Shown here: positions 42,594-49,430 of the stretch, one piece after another
Layout: each line of letters opens with the position of its first letter
How positions within the stretch are numbered: position 1 is the first letter of the stretch
From: Paenalicyclobacillus ferrooxydans
GTDB lineage: Bacteria > Bacillota > Bacilli > Alicyclobacillales > Alicyclobacillaceae
NCBI RefSeq assembly: GCF_001399675.1
Contig: NZ_LJCO01000012.1
Coordinates: 1 to 49,430 of the forward strand
DNA length: 49,430 bases
Reading direction: 5' to 3'
Program-made: the position numbers and the translations under genes
The notes under the pieces: generated by a model
Told to the model about the DNA's origin: nothing
Database searches by the model: none
The model's input: the letters and a program-made list of their open reading frames with translations, nothing else

Positions 42594-42881
42594 GTGAAAG
42601 TCATCAAACGATACGTCGGTATGGGGACATTCGTCCTGCTCATCGAAGCCTTGCTGGTGCTGCGAGTCATGCCACCGGGATTTGACGGATGGAAATCTGT
42701 AACCGTAGGTCCGGGGCAGACGCTCTGGGAACTTGGCGAGGTGTATTGTCCCAATACGGATCCTCGATATGTTGTTGGTGCGATTGAGACCCGCAATCAT
42801 ATCGACGCAAACATTCAACCAGGCGACGTCCTGTGGGTACCGACAAAGTCGGTCTCCGTGTGGACACGGCTGGTTTTTTAG
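42594..42881 (+). CDS. LysM-domain membrane-anchored protein
   Basis: 95 residues starting at GTG 42594 (GGAGGGG 6 nt upstream). An N-terminal membrane segment (about 10-27, GTFVLLIEALLVLRVM) precedes one LysM-like domain: SVTVGPGQTLWELGEVYCP...YVVGAIETRNHIDANIQPGDVLWVP. LysM binds peptidoglycan sugars. Similar size and layout occur in YneA, the SOS-induced division inhibitor of Bacillus, so a cell-division or cell-wall role in plasmid maintenance is possible. The upstream 90 bp hold a GGGTG/CACCC hairpin inside a TTCCC/GGGAA stem. Confidence 0.75.
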   Translation: MKVIKRYVGMGTFVLLIEALLVLRVMPPGFDGWKSVTVGPGQTLWELGEVYCPNTDPRYVVGAIETRNHIDANIQPGDVLWVPTKSVSVWTRLVF

Positions 42882-42935
42882 TACCGCAAAACGGATTGAA
42901 ACGATACCCGTTGAGGGGAAGGAGCGCGAAACCTG

Positions 42936-44138
42936 ATGAAAGTGACATTTCGTTGTGACGAACTCGTTAAAGTCTTGCGTGACATTGTACGCGTGGTACC
43001 GAACTCGACAAACCGACCGGTACTCAAACACGTGTTGATCCGGGCAAACAAAGAGGATGATCGTGTCGATCTGTATGCAAGCAGTGAAGACATGTCGATA
43101 CGACGCACGCTGTACGAGACAATTACGGATCCGGCAGTCACGATTGAAACTTCCGGCGCCTGCCTTTTACCGGCCAAGGAACTCTTTGAAATCGTGAAAA
43201 AGGCGATCGGCAATGTAGCAGTTCACGCCAATTCAACGAAAACCAAACTGGTTTTTGGCAAGACAAAGTACGAATTGGCGAGCTTAGAACCGGAACTTTT
43301 CACACCGTACACCAATGAAGATGATGACACCACGTCCGTCGTGTTGTTGGCCCCCGAATTGCATCGACTGTTGCGGCGCACCACTTATGCAACGGCAAAA
43401 GGCCCTGCGCGACCGATTCTGACCGGGGTCCACTTGGCACTTGGAGAGTCCGTTTTGCAGGCCACGGCAACGGATGGCCTACGACTCGCCGGGTTCACGG
43501 TTCCATATCAGACAATCACAGGGGAACAACGAAGTTTGACCGTACCAGCAGCGCTGTTAGACAAGGTGGCTCTCGGGTTGCCCGCGCACGATGACGATGA
43601 GGAAATCACGCTGGTTTTTGGCTCAAGTTCGCTTATTGTGTCTTGGGATGACGATTCATACCGTATGGTGATTCGTGCACTGGACGGGAACTACCCCGAC
43701 ACGTCACGCATTATTCCGCATAACCCGCTATACCGGATTAAGGTAGACCGACAGGAGTTGCTGGAGGCGTGTGAACGCGTGTCGATCTTGTCTGAAACGG
43801 AGCATCAACGGGCACAGTTCGAATTCACGCGAGAAAGACTGACGCTTACCGCAATCTCATCACAGTATGGGAATGCGAGAGACACGGTGGAAATGAAAAA
43901 CGCTTCGATCGACAAAGCGCTTGCGCTGTGGTGCAACATTCATTACTGGATTACACTGCTTCGGTCATTTGAAGGCATTGAGCAAATTGAGGTAGGTCTT
44001 GTAGAAACGAATCAACCGTTTACGGTCAACCCCGTTGGTGAAACAGGCCTCTGCCTGATTGCCCCAATGGCGAACGCTACAGCGGTGTCTAAGGAAACTG
44101 CAAGTACTGAACCAACAGATGAACGCGTGAGTGCCTGA
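42936..44138 (+). CDS. dnaN: Plasmid-borne DNA polymerase III beta clamp
   Basis: 400 residues with the three-domain sliding-clamp layout: NSTNRPVLKHVLIRA in domain 1, LRRTTYATAKGPARPILTGVHLAL...ATDGLRLAGFTVPY in domain 2 (the A-T-D-x-x-R-L signature), and YRIKVDRQELLEACERVSILSE...VRLTLTAISSQYGNARDTVE in domain 3. The family C-terminus normally ends with a M-P-x-R/M-x-x peptide pocket; here it ends in CLIAPMANATAVSKE plus an acidic tail, so the end is altered. It would make the polymerase processive on the plasmid. The genome should have its own dnaN. ATG 42936 lies 9-12 nt behind GGGGAAGGAG. Confidence 0.88.
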   Translation: MKVTFRCDELVKVLRDIVRVVPNSTNRPVLKHVLIRANKEDDRVDLYASSEDMSIRRTLYETITDPAVTIETSGACLLPAKELFEIVKKAIGNVAVHANSTKTKLVFGKTKYELASLEPELFTPYTNEDDDTTSVVLLAPELHRLLRRTTYATAKGPARPILTGVHLALGESVLQATATDGLRLAGFTVPYQTITGEQRSLTVPAALLDKVALGLPAHDDDEEITLVFGSSSLIVSWDDDSYRMVIRALDGNYPDTSRIIPHNPLYRIKVDRQELLEACERVSILSETEHQRAQFEFTRERLTLTAISSQYGNARDTVEMKNASIDKALALWCNIHYWITLLRSFEGIEQIEVGLVETNQPFTVNPVGETGLCLIAPMANATAVSKETASTEPTDERVSA

Positions 44139-44159
44139 GCCAATAATCCAGTAAATCGA

Positions 44160-44199
44160 AGGGAGGAAGTCCCCTTGTTTCATTGAGGGGACACTCCCT
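44160..44199 (+). promoter_or_regulatory. SD-sequestering nested hairpin 2
   Basis: AGGGAG (44160-44165), part of the SD GGGAGG, pairs with CTCCCT (44194-44199); inside is GTCCCCT (44169-44175) / AGGGGAC (44186-44192). A weaker SD-like TTGGGGAC follows before ATG 44225. GTG 44202 opens a 8-codon frame ending TGA 44226-44228, which overlaps the ATG. Confidence 0.55.
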
Positions 44200-44224
44200 C
44201 GGTGATACTTGGGGACGTTCATGC

Positions 44225-45067
44225 ATGAATGACAAGGTCAAAGATGCGCTCGTGCGGTTAGAGCAGGGAATTGAATCCTTGCTGGATACTGAACAATGGA
44301 AACGGTACTTGATGTTTCAAAGCCGATTTCACAGTTACAGCTTCCACAACACCCTACTGATTTTCATTCAAAAACCGGACGCAACCATGGTTGCTGGTTT
44401 TCAACAGTGGAAAGAGATGGAGCGCTTCGTTCGCAAGGGTGAGCGAGGTATTTCAATTCTTGCGCCAATGTTCCACACAAAGATTGAGGACGAAGCACCG
44501 CCAGGTGTGGAAGAAACCGCCCTAGGTGAAGAAGCCAAACGCAAAATTCTGTACGGGTTTCGTCCTGTGTATGTCTGGGACGTAACCCAAACAGACGGCG
44601 AACCGATTCCAACCGTCGATGTACCCGTCATCATGGATGGACACACGGGATGGTATGAATCGTTGCGGCAAGCCTGTCCCTTTCCTCTTTGTGAAGTACA
44701 TGAAATGGAGAGTGGGGCGCTCGGTTCCTTTAACCATCGAACTCGCTCTATCGAGATTGTCGAGACGCTGCCTGAAGCACAAAAAGCAAAGGTACTCATT
44801 CACGAATGGGCCCACGGGCTGTTGCACAGCTTGGCGGCTCGACCTGAGAGAGAAACACGAGAACTCGAAGCCGAGTCAACCGCTTTTGTCGTCGCGAGTG
44901 CACTTGGTTTCGATACGGCAGATTACTCTTTTGGCTACATTGTGGGCTGGAGAGGCGAAGAAGCCGTACAGACGCTCAAAGCGTGTGGAACACGAATCCA
45001 AAAAGCAGCCGACACCATATTGTCCACGTTACAGCTAGAGCCCAGTGTGAAAAAGGAGGCGGTGTAA
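44225..45067 (+). CDS. ArdC-like antirestriction protein with HExxH metallopeptidase
   Basis: About 280 residues. The N-terminal half resembles the ArdC ssDNA-binding domain: FHSYSFHNTLLIFIQKPDATMVAGFQQWKEMERFVRKGERGISILAP...FRPVYVWDVTQTDG. The C-terminal half has HEWAH (H193, E194, H197) followed by ELEAESTAFVVASALGF, giving the zinc-binding third ligand Glu. ArdC-type proteins protect incoming single-stranded plasmid DNA from host restriction and are typical of conjugative leading regions. The start is ATG 44225, because a longer frame from TTG 44183 would run through the structured leader. Confidence 0.82.
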   Translation: MNDKVKDALVRLEQGIESLLDTEQWKRYLMFQSRFHSYSFHNTLLIFIQKPDATMVAGFQQWKEMERFVRKGERGISILAPMFHTKIEDEAPPGVEETALGEEAKRKILYGFRPVYVWDVTQTDGEPIPTVDVPVIMDGHTGWYESLRQACPFPLCEVHEMESGALGSFNHRTRSIEIVETLPEAQKAKVLIHEWAHGLLHSLAARPERETRELEAESTAFVVASALGFDTADYSFGYIVGWRGEEAVQTLKACGTRIQKAADTILSTLQLEPSVKKEAV

Positions 45068-45124
45068 ATTCAGGCGGAAGTGATAAACGTCGAACGTGGT
45101 TGGTTATTGAATGGCGAGGACGAC

Positions 45125-45481
45125 ATGCCGAAATCGACACATCGCTCCTATCGAGAGATACCTGACTGTGGGCATCGGCGTCAAGGTTTGGGGACGCTGA
45201 CAACGGTACGCGTTGTGATACTCAGCTACCAAATCGATGACCCGAAGTGGGAATACGCTGCGGTCATCGTAAACAACGGTTTGGTTCAAGCAGCGTATGT
45301 AACTTTTGACGTTACGGACGTGGAGCGAAATCCTCTCTTTGCCCTGAAATTCATGCAACGGATTGAGTGTGAGTATCCAACGATGGAAATGGCCAAGCAG
45401 GCAATTACGCAAACACAGTGCTTCAAGCCTGTGTCTGATCATGACCTTCTCGAGCGATTGAAAATCGACTTGATTCGTTGA
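45125..45481 (+). CDS. Hypothetical protein, about 118 aa
   Basis: A soluble protein with no family I recognise. Start ATG 45125 has GAGG 5 nt upstream; GTG 45080 is an upstream in-frame alternative. Visible parts: TVRVVILSYQIDDPKWEYAAVIVNNGLVQAAYVTFDVTDVERNP (alternating beta strands), then a helical segment FALKFMQRIECEYPTMEMAKQAI. The stop overlaps the TTG start of radC, so the two genes are coupled and this protein may assist RadC. Confidence 0.5.
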   Translation: MPKSTHRSYREIPDCGHRRQGLGTLTTVRVVILSYQIDDPKWEYAAVIVNNGLVQAAYVTFDVTDVERNPLFALKFMQRIECEYPTMEMAKQAITQTQCFKPVSDHDLLERLKIDLIR

Positions 45482-46002
45482 ACAGACATACGAAACCCAC
45501 TGCACTGGGGGAATTTATCCACCTGGTGCAGACGGGTGGAGTATGGAGGAATGAACAATTGGCAGCCATAAACGTGGTTCGAATTGAACTGATTAAAGAA
45601 CGGAACTTCAAGTATTCAGGGAGTCGGCAAATCCGCTGTGCAGATGATGCCGCGAATATCCTGTTCGAATACATCGGTAACACCGATCGCGAAGAATTTG
45701 TTGTGATGGTGCTTTCGACCAAACACTATGTGAACGCGTTAAACACCGTCAGTATCGGATCTCTTGACGCGTCTTTGGTCCATCCTCGTGAAGTGTTTAA
45801 ACCAGCAATTCTGGCTAACGCATCCGACATTATCGTCGGTCACAACCACCCAAGCGGAGATCCGACTGCAAGTCCTGAAGACATCGCGGTTACGCGGAGG
45901 TTAGTAGAGGCAGGTCGCACGCTTGGAATCGATGTGTTGGACCACATCATTGTCGGAGATTCGGGGAGGTTTACGAGTCTAAAGGCTCAAGGACTACTTT
46001 AA
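45478..46002 (+). CDS. radC: RadC-family JAB/MPN+ domain protein
   Basis: 174 residues from TTG 45478, overlapping the previous stop (TTGA). The JAMM motif is complete: HNHPSGDPTASPED with His122, His124, Ser132 and Asp135, and an upstream Glu region (FVVMVLSTKHYVNALNTVSIG). It ends LDHIIVGDSGRFTSLKAQGLL, as in the family. It lacks the N-terminal helix-hairpin-helix part of chromosomal RadC, as usual for plasmid-encoded copies. The RadC role in repair is disputed; plasmid versions are often found near antirestriction and ssb genes, as here. Confidence 0.85.
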   Translation: MNRHTKPTALGEFIHLVQTGGVWRNEQLAAINVVRIELIKERNFKYSGSRQIRCADDAANILFEYIGNTDREEFVVMVLSTKHYVNALNTVSIGSLDASLVHPREVFKPAILANASDIIVGHNHPSGDPTASPEDIAVTRRLVEAGRTLGIDVLDHIIVGDSGRFTSLKAQGLL

Positions 46003-46042
46003 TCAGCCGTCCAAATTGATAACTGTATAACAGATATGTAAA

Positions 46043-46088
46043 GGAGGTGACCCTCCGTCTTGTTCGATTGGGGCGGAGGGGGTACCTC
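46043..46088 (+). promoter_or_regulatory. SD-sequestering nested hairpin 3
   Basis: GAGGT (46044-46048) of the SD AAAGGAGGT pairs with ACCTC (46084-46088); inside is the perfect CCCTCCG (46051-46057) / CGGAGGG (46074-46080). TTG 46060 opens a 16-codon frame that ends at TGA 46108-46110, 8 nt before the proposed methyltransferase ATG. Confidence 0.55.
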
Positions 46089-46118
46089 GTGTTCCAGCGA
46101 CAAGATGTGAAGGGACAA

Positions 46119-47174
46119 ATGCGAACCGAAGGAATCTCAAAAATGGGGTATTACCCAACGCCCCCTTCAATGGTGGCCAAAATTCTTGGTCGGCTTCAGA
46201 TGACCGGACCTGCACGATTCTTCGACCCTTGTTGCGGAGAGGGGGATGCACTGAGCCAAGTCGGTACAGTATCACCGAGCTCTATTACCTACGGAGTTGA
46301 AATTGACGGTCATCGTGCAGGAGAGGCAAAAGAGAAATTAAAACATGTCCTGCACTGTGGATATGAGCGGGCACGTGTTGAGGTAGCAAGTATGCAGCTG
46401 CTCTTTCTCAATCCGCCCTATGACGCACATTCTGGTCTGGGGGGGTTAGAGATGCGCAAGGAGCTCATTTTTCTACGAGATTTGTCCAAGCAACTGGCTC
46501 CGGATGGCGTGCTTGTATTTGTCATTCCACGCTATACGCTTGGACCGGAGATGGTGAACGCACTGTTTCACCGTTTCACGAACTTGGCTGTATATCGATT
46601 TGATGACGATGAATACCAGGCATTTCGCCAAGTGGTCGTCTTCGGTTATCGACGCAAGAAGAATTTGACGAGCGCGAAGGAGTTGTCTGACGCCGATCGT
46701 CAAATGAAAAATGAGATGCTCATGTACGGGAAAGACATAGAGCAACGCATGCCATATTTGGAAGAATCGGATGGGCGGATGTGGTTCGTTCCGCCCGCAG
46801 CCAATATCGAGGTACCCATTTTGTTTCGTGGCTACGTGCTTGATGAAGCGGAGTTACGCCTGGATTTGGCGCAGTCTGAGGTCTTTCGAATTGCAGACAA
46901 TATGCTCATGTCAACGGACGTACAAGCTTCCCTAAAACGTCCCTTACTGCCGTTTCGCCGAACGCACATGGCTACACTAATTTCGGCTGGCGCGCTGAAC
47001 GGTGCCGTCGGATTTGGACAGCATCGCCACATGGTCGTGGGGATGACAAGGAAAATTGTCAATCGAGACATTGTAAGAAATGAAGATGGTTCGGAGACTG
47101 TGATTGATACCGAGTCGTACATCACCGCAGTTCGAACCATTCAGCCAGATGGAACCATTCTTGACTTACAGTAA
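46119..47174 (+). CDS. DNA N6-adenine methyltransferase-like protein (DUF6094 type)
   Basis: About 351 residues from ATG 46119 (GAAGGGA 5 nt upstream; upstream in-frame GTGs at 46089 and 46107 lack good SDs). Motif X/I region YYPTPPSMVAKIL...RFFDPCCGEGDAL (SAM-binding F-D-P-x-C-G-x-G), VEIDGHRAGEAKEKL (motif II Glu/Asp), and the catalytic LLFLNPPYD (motif IV NPPY). The middle, LAPDGVLVFVIPRYTL, fits class I folds. The target strand and site are unknown; the likely job is protecting plasmid DNA from host restriction or regulating transfer. No endonuclease partner is adjacent. Confidence 0.75.
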   Translation: MRTEGISKMGYYPTPPSMVAKILGRLQMTGPARFFDPCCGEGDALSQVGTVSPSSITYGVEIDGHRAGEAKEKLKHVLHCGYERARVEVASMQLLFLNPPYDAHSGLGGLEMRKELIFLRDLSKQLAPDGVLVFVIPRYTLGPEMVNALFHRFTNLAVYRFDDDEYQAFRQVVVFGYRRKKNLTSAKELSDADRQMKNEMLMYGKDIEQRMPYLEESDGRMWFVPPAANIEVPILFRGYVLDEAELRLDLAQSEVFRIADNMLMSTDVQASLKRPLLPFRRTHMATLISAGALNGAVGFGQHRHMVVGMTRKIVNRDIVRNEDGSETVIDTESYITAVRTIQPDGTILDLQ

Positions 47175-47185
47175 CCCATCTTAAA

Positions 47186-47264
47186 GGAGGCGAAGGCCCC
47201 GGTGCACCATCTTTCCGGGGGCGATGGCCTCCCTGGAGATGGTGTAGCTGGGGTATATGAATGA
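47186..47264 (+). promoter_or_regulatory. SD-sequestering nested hairpin 4 with a coupled leader frame
   Basis: GGAGGC (47186-47191) pairs with GCCTCC (47227-47232) over 6 bp; inside is CCCCGG (47197-47202) / CCGGGG (47215-47220). From GTG 47202 a 20-codon frame (rich in Gly, ending GVYE) stops with TGA 47262-47264, overlapping the helicase ATG 47261 (ATGA). The best SD thus appears to serve the leader frame, and the helicase start would be reached by coupling; the helicase has only a weak CTGGGG of its own. Confidence 0.55.
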
Positions 47265-49430
47265 AGATACTATCCTACCAGGATGACAAGAACTTTATTG
47301 AGGCTGCCGTACACATGGTGGTGACTCGAAGGAATGTCGAGAAAAACGCAGAGGATTTGATTGCGGTTGGGCTCATCGATCTAGACAGCCCAACGCGGGC
47401 GCTTGTTGCACATGCCATCAAAGGCGACAGATTGCGTTTGAAGTGGAATCGTCAATCGTTTAGCTCTGACCTGTTTGATACGGAGAAATACGCCTATCGG
47501 TTTGTTGCCCGGCCGATTGGGAAACTGACGCATGCCATTGTGTTGCATAAAGCGGCGGTGGATGAGCAACTGGAGCCGGGTATATCGCGCATTATCATCG
47601 TTCCACAAGGGGGCGATGTGGCAGATTTGTTTCTGCGACGTTTCGCCAGTGATTTCAACCTGCCCTATGTGCAGGGATGGAAAGACGTCATCTGGCAGGT
47701 TTGTCGTGAACAAGACTATGTGCAAGATCTCTCTGTTTGGACGGATCCAAATGTTCCACAGTGGCAGGGGCTCAAGGCTTTTGAGTTGTCTGATGAATTT
47801 ACTGAGGAACGAGCCAAGGAGATACTTGGACATCTCCTAGCGGAAAGAAGAATTGAGTTGCCATCGGGCGTTACCGCTACACCGCCCCTTTCAGAGGCAC
47901 TACGCCCAGATGACAATGGAGAGTACCAGGTTATTGACTATTTGCAGACATTCGCGCCTCATCTTGCGACAACCATCGAGGATTTGGCTGCGCCGGCTCA
48001 TGACCTGGATCGGCCAATTGAAGAAGCGATCGCACAGATGCAAAGGGTTCCATTCCCGGCACAGGCACATACCGTTCAGGCAATCTTGAACGGTTTTGAT
48101 GCAAACAAGGGAATTATCGCCTCGTCGGATATGGGAACCGGGAAGTCGATTATCAGTTTGGCTGTAGCAAATGCACTAGCTAATCAATCAAAGCATGGAT
48201 TTGCCGTACTTCTGCTGGTTCCCGGGATCACGATACCGAAATGGGTTCGGGACGAGATTGGCCGCACATTACCGCAGGCCAAAGTTACGGTCATTGAGAG
48301 TTGGAAGGATGTTGTTCGTTACCGGGACAAACGTGTACGAAGGGGGGACAAAGCTGCGATTGAATTTATCTTGCTCTCCCGTGATACGGCAAAGCTTGGA
48401 ATGACCAAAGCCCCGGCTCTGATTCACAAGGAACGCTCAGTCGTGCCAAACAAGGCACGCTGGCACGATAACTACACGTCAGTGTCCATGATTGAGGACG
48501 TATGGCTGTGCCCAGAATGCGGTGGGATTCAGCAGAAGCATACGAAGACTGCTGAAAAGGACGCACATAAGCACGATCACGAGGCCGACCAAATTGCTGA
48601 ACGTAAGCTAGGATTTAAGGATCTAGCAACTGGATTCAACTCGTATACAGCCTTATCCATCGGAAGTCGCAAGAGACAGCGGACTCAGTACGTATTTAAG
48701 AAGTCGATTACCGAGTATCACTGTTCGGAATGTGGCGCAAATCTGATGCGAGACGTCGTACCTGAGCGGGAAGCCGTCAGTGGACTCAAACATCGTCGCT
48801 TGCAACCAGCCTGGTTCATTCAGAAATACTTGCGTGGGTGGTTTGACTTGACCATTATCGATGAACTTCATCAGTATAAGTCAAACAGTGGCCAAGGAGA
48901 AGCGATGGGAGCCATCGCGGGTGCGTCAAGACGAGTACTGGGACTGACAGGAACACTCAGCGATGGAAAAGCATCGAGTTTGTATCACCTGCTCTGGCGG
49001 ATTTGTCCGGCTGAAATGAAGGCGGATGGTCTTGACCATCGTTCCTTAAACAAGTTTGTGCATCTATATGGGACGATGGAACAACGTGGTCGTTATTCGG
49101 AAGACGACGTGACATCAGCAGGAGGGTCCACCTCTCGCAAGGTGATCCTCAATCCTCCAAAAGAAGTTCCGGGTCTGTCGCCCAAATTGTTTGTGAACCA
49201 TTTGGCCGATAAAACGGTGTTCTTAGAGTTGGGAGATATGGGATTACCCCTCGTAGAACTTGATGAACGGCCCGTCTTCATAGACATGGATGAAGATCAC
49301 AAGGCAGCATATCAGGTGTTTCACAACGAACTTGAATCTGTGATGCGTCAGCAATATGCGATCGGAAACGCGAATGCATTCGCGAAATTTATCCCTTCCG
49401 TGGTGAACGCAGCCAATCAACCGCATGTCT
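47261..49430 (+). CDS. SNF2/DEAD-like helicase with zinc fingers, 3' truncated by window
   Basis: The frame opens at ATG 47261 and runs to the right edge, about 723 residues so far. Residues 1-280 are of unknown fold. Walker A is SSDMGTGKSIISLAV (about 290), motif Ia LLVPGITIPKWVRDE, motif II IIDELHQYK (DELH, about 534), and motif III GLTGTLSDGKAS (about 562). Between I and II are two Cys pairs, CPEC (about 417) and CSEC (about 488), forming a zinc module. The C-terminal RecA domain lies beyond the window. Such large helicases occur on Gram-positive plasmids and phages beside methyltransferases; unwinding or remodelling of plasmid DNA is likely. Confidence 0.75.
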   Translation, partial: MKILSYQDDKNFIEAAVHMVVTRRNVEKNAEDLIAVGLIDLDSPTRALVAHAIKGDRLRLKWNRQSFSSDLFDTEKYAYRFVARPIGKLTHAIVLHKAAVDEQLEPGISRIIIVPQGGDVADLFLRRFASDFNLPYVQGWKDVIWQVCREQDYVQDLSVWTDPNVPQWQGLKAFELSDEFTEERAKEILGHLLAERRIELPSGVTATPPLSEALRPDDNGEYQVIDYLQTFAPHLATTIEDLAAPAHDLDRPIEEAIAQMQRVPFPAQAHTVQAILNGFDANKGIIASSDMGTGKSIISLAVANALANQSKHGFAVLLLVPGITIPKWVRDEIGRTLPQAKVTVIESWKDVVRYRDKRVRRGDKAAIEFILLSRDTAKLGMTKAPALIHKERSVVPNKARWHDNYTSVSMIEDVWLCPECGGIQQKHTKTAEKDAHKHDHEADQIAERKLGFKDLATGFNSYTALSIGSRKRQRTQYVFKKSITEYHCSECGANLMRDVVPEREAVSGLKHRRLQPAWFIQKYLRGWFDLTIIDELHQYKSNSGQGEAMGAIAGASRRVLGLTGTLSDGKASSLYHLLWRICPAEMKADGLDHRSLNKFVHLYGTMEQRGRYSEDDVTSAGGSTSRKVILNPPKEVPGLSPKLFVNHLADKTVFLELGDMGLPLVELDERPVFIDMDEDHKAAYQVFHNELESVMRQQYAIGNANAFAKFIPSVVNAANQPHV

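Noticed and set aside
1-49430. CRISPR array
   Set aside because: No regularly spaced direct repeats or cas genes were seen.

Overview
The window looks like plasmid (or plasmid-like integrative element) DNA from an aerobic, possibly thermophilic or acidophilic Firmicute. Alicyclobacillaceae would fit, but that is inferred from protein style only: Bacillus-type CydAB, a YrhE-type formate dehydrogenase with a DUF1641 partner and FdhD, strong Shine-Dalgarno (SD) sites, and frequent GTG/TTG starts. No rRNA, complete tRNA or CRISPR array was seen.

Left arm, 1-13.9 kb: the end of a ParM-like actin and a ParR-like ribbon-helix-helix protein (type II partition); a replication-relaxation-like winged-helix protein behind a nested hairpin; a divergent two-gene Gabija-type defence cassette (OLD/TOPRIM nuclease plus UvrD-like helicase); a second UvrD helicase with an unusual Cys/His N-terminal module; a YdjM-like membrane protein; a VirD4/TraG coupling protein with a C-terminal zinc ribbon; and an S1-domain protein. 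The arm ends at a 30-bp relic of a tRNA 3' end (probably tRNA-Arg), followed by a 14-bp palindrome and a strong terminator, which looks like an attachment-site scar.

Middle, 14-36.8 kb: genes of chromosomal style. These are a PAP2 phosphatase, a broken and an intact DedA gene, a class A penicillin-binding protein with a lipobox, ArsR and HxlR regulators with EamA transporters, thioredoxin, DJ-1/PfpI, Dabb and WrbA-like proteins, then a respiratory block: cydAB-DUF2294, formate dehydrogenase-DUF1641, fdhD and two membrane proteins. The cyd and fdh units are each preceded by a similar leader RNA (a covarying hairpin, then a terminator); this pair is the best candidate for an undescribed regulatory RNA. 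The segment ends in decayed DNA with an IS1380-like transposase relic, a 70-bp palindrome and a structured region of unknown origin.

Right arm, 36.8-49.4 kb: a single-direction plasmid maintenance/transfer block with a CHC2-type zinc-finger protein, a phiC31 gp3-like recombination directionality factor, SSB, several small proteins, an SbcC/Rad50-like ATPase with a zinc hook, a LysM protein, a plasmid-borne beta clamp, an ArdC-like antirestriction protein, RadC, a DNA methyltransferase and a truncated SNF2-like helicase. The content resembles a conjugative leading region. Four gene starts share one architecture: an SD that base-pairs with a CCTC-type sequence about 40 nt downstream, enclosing an inner hairpin. 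Several neighbouring starts carry other stem-loops. This second regulatory pattern is not explained by ordinary annotation.
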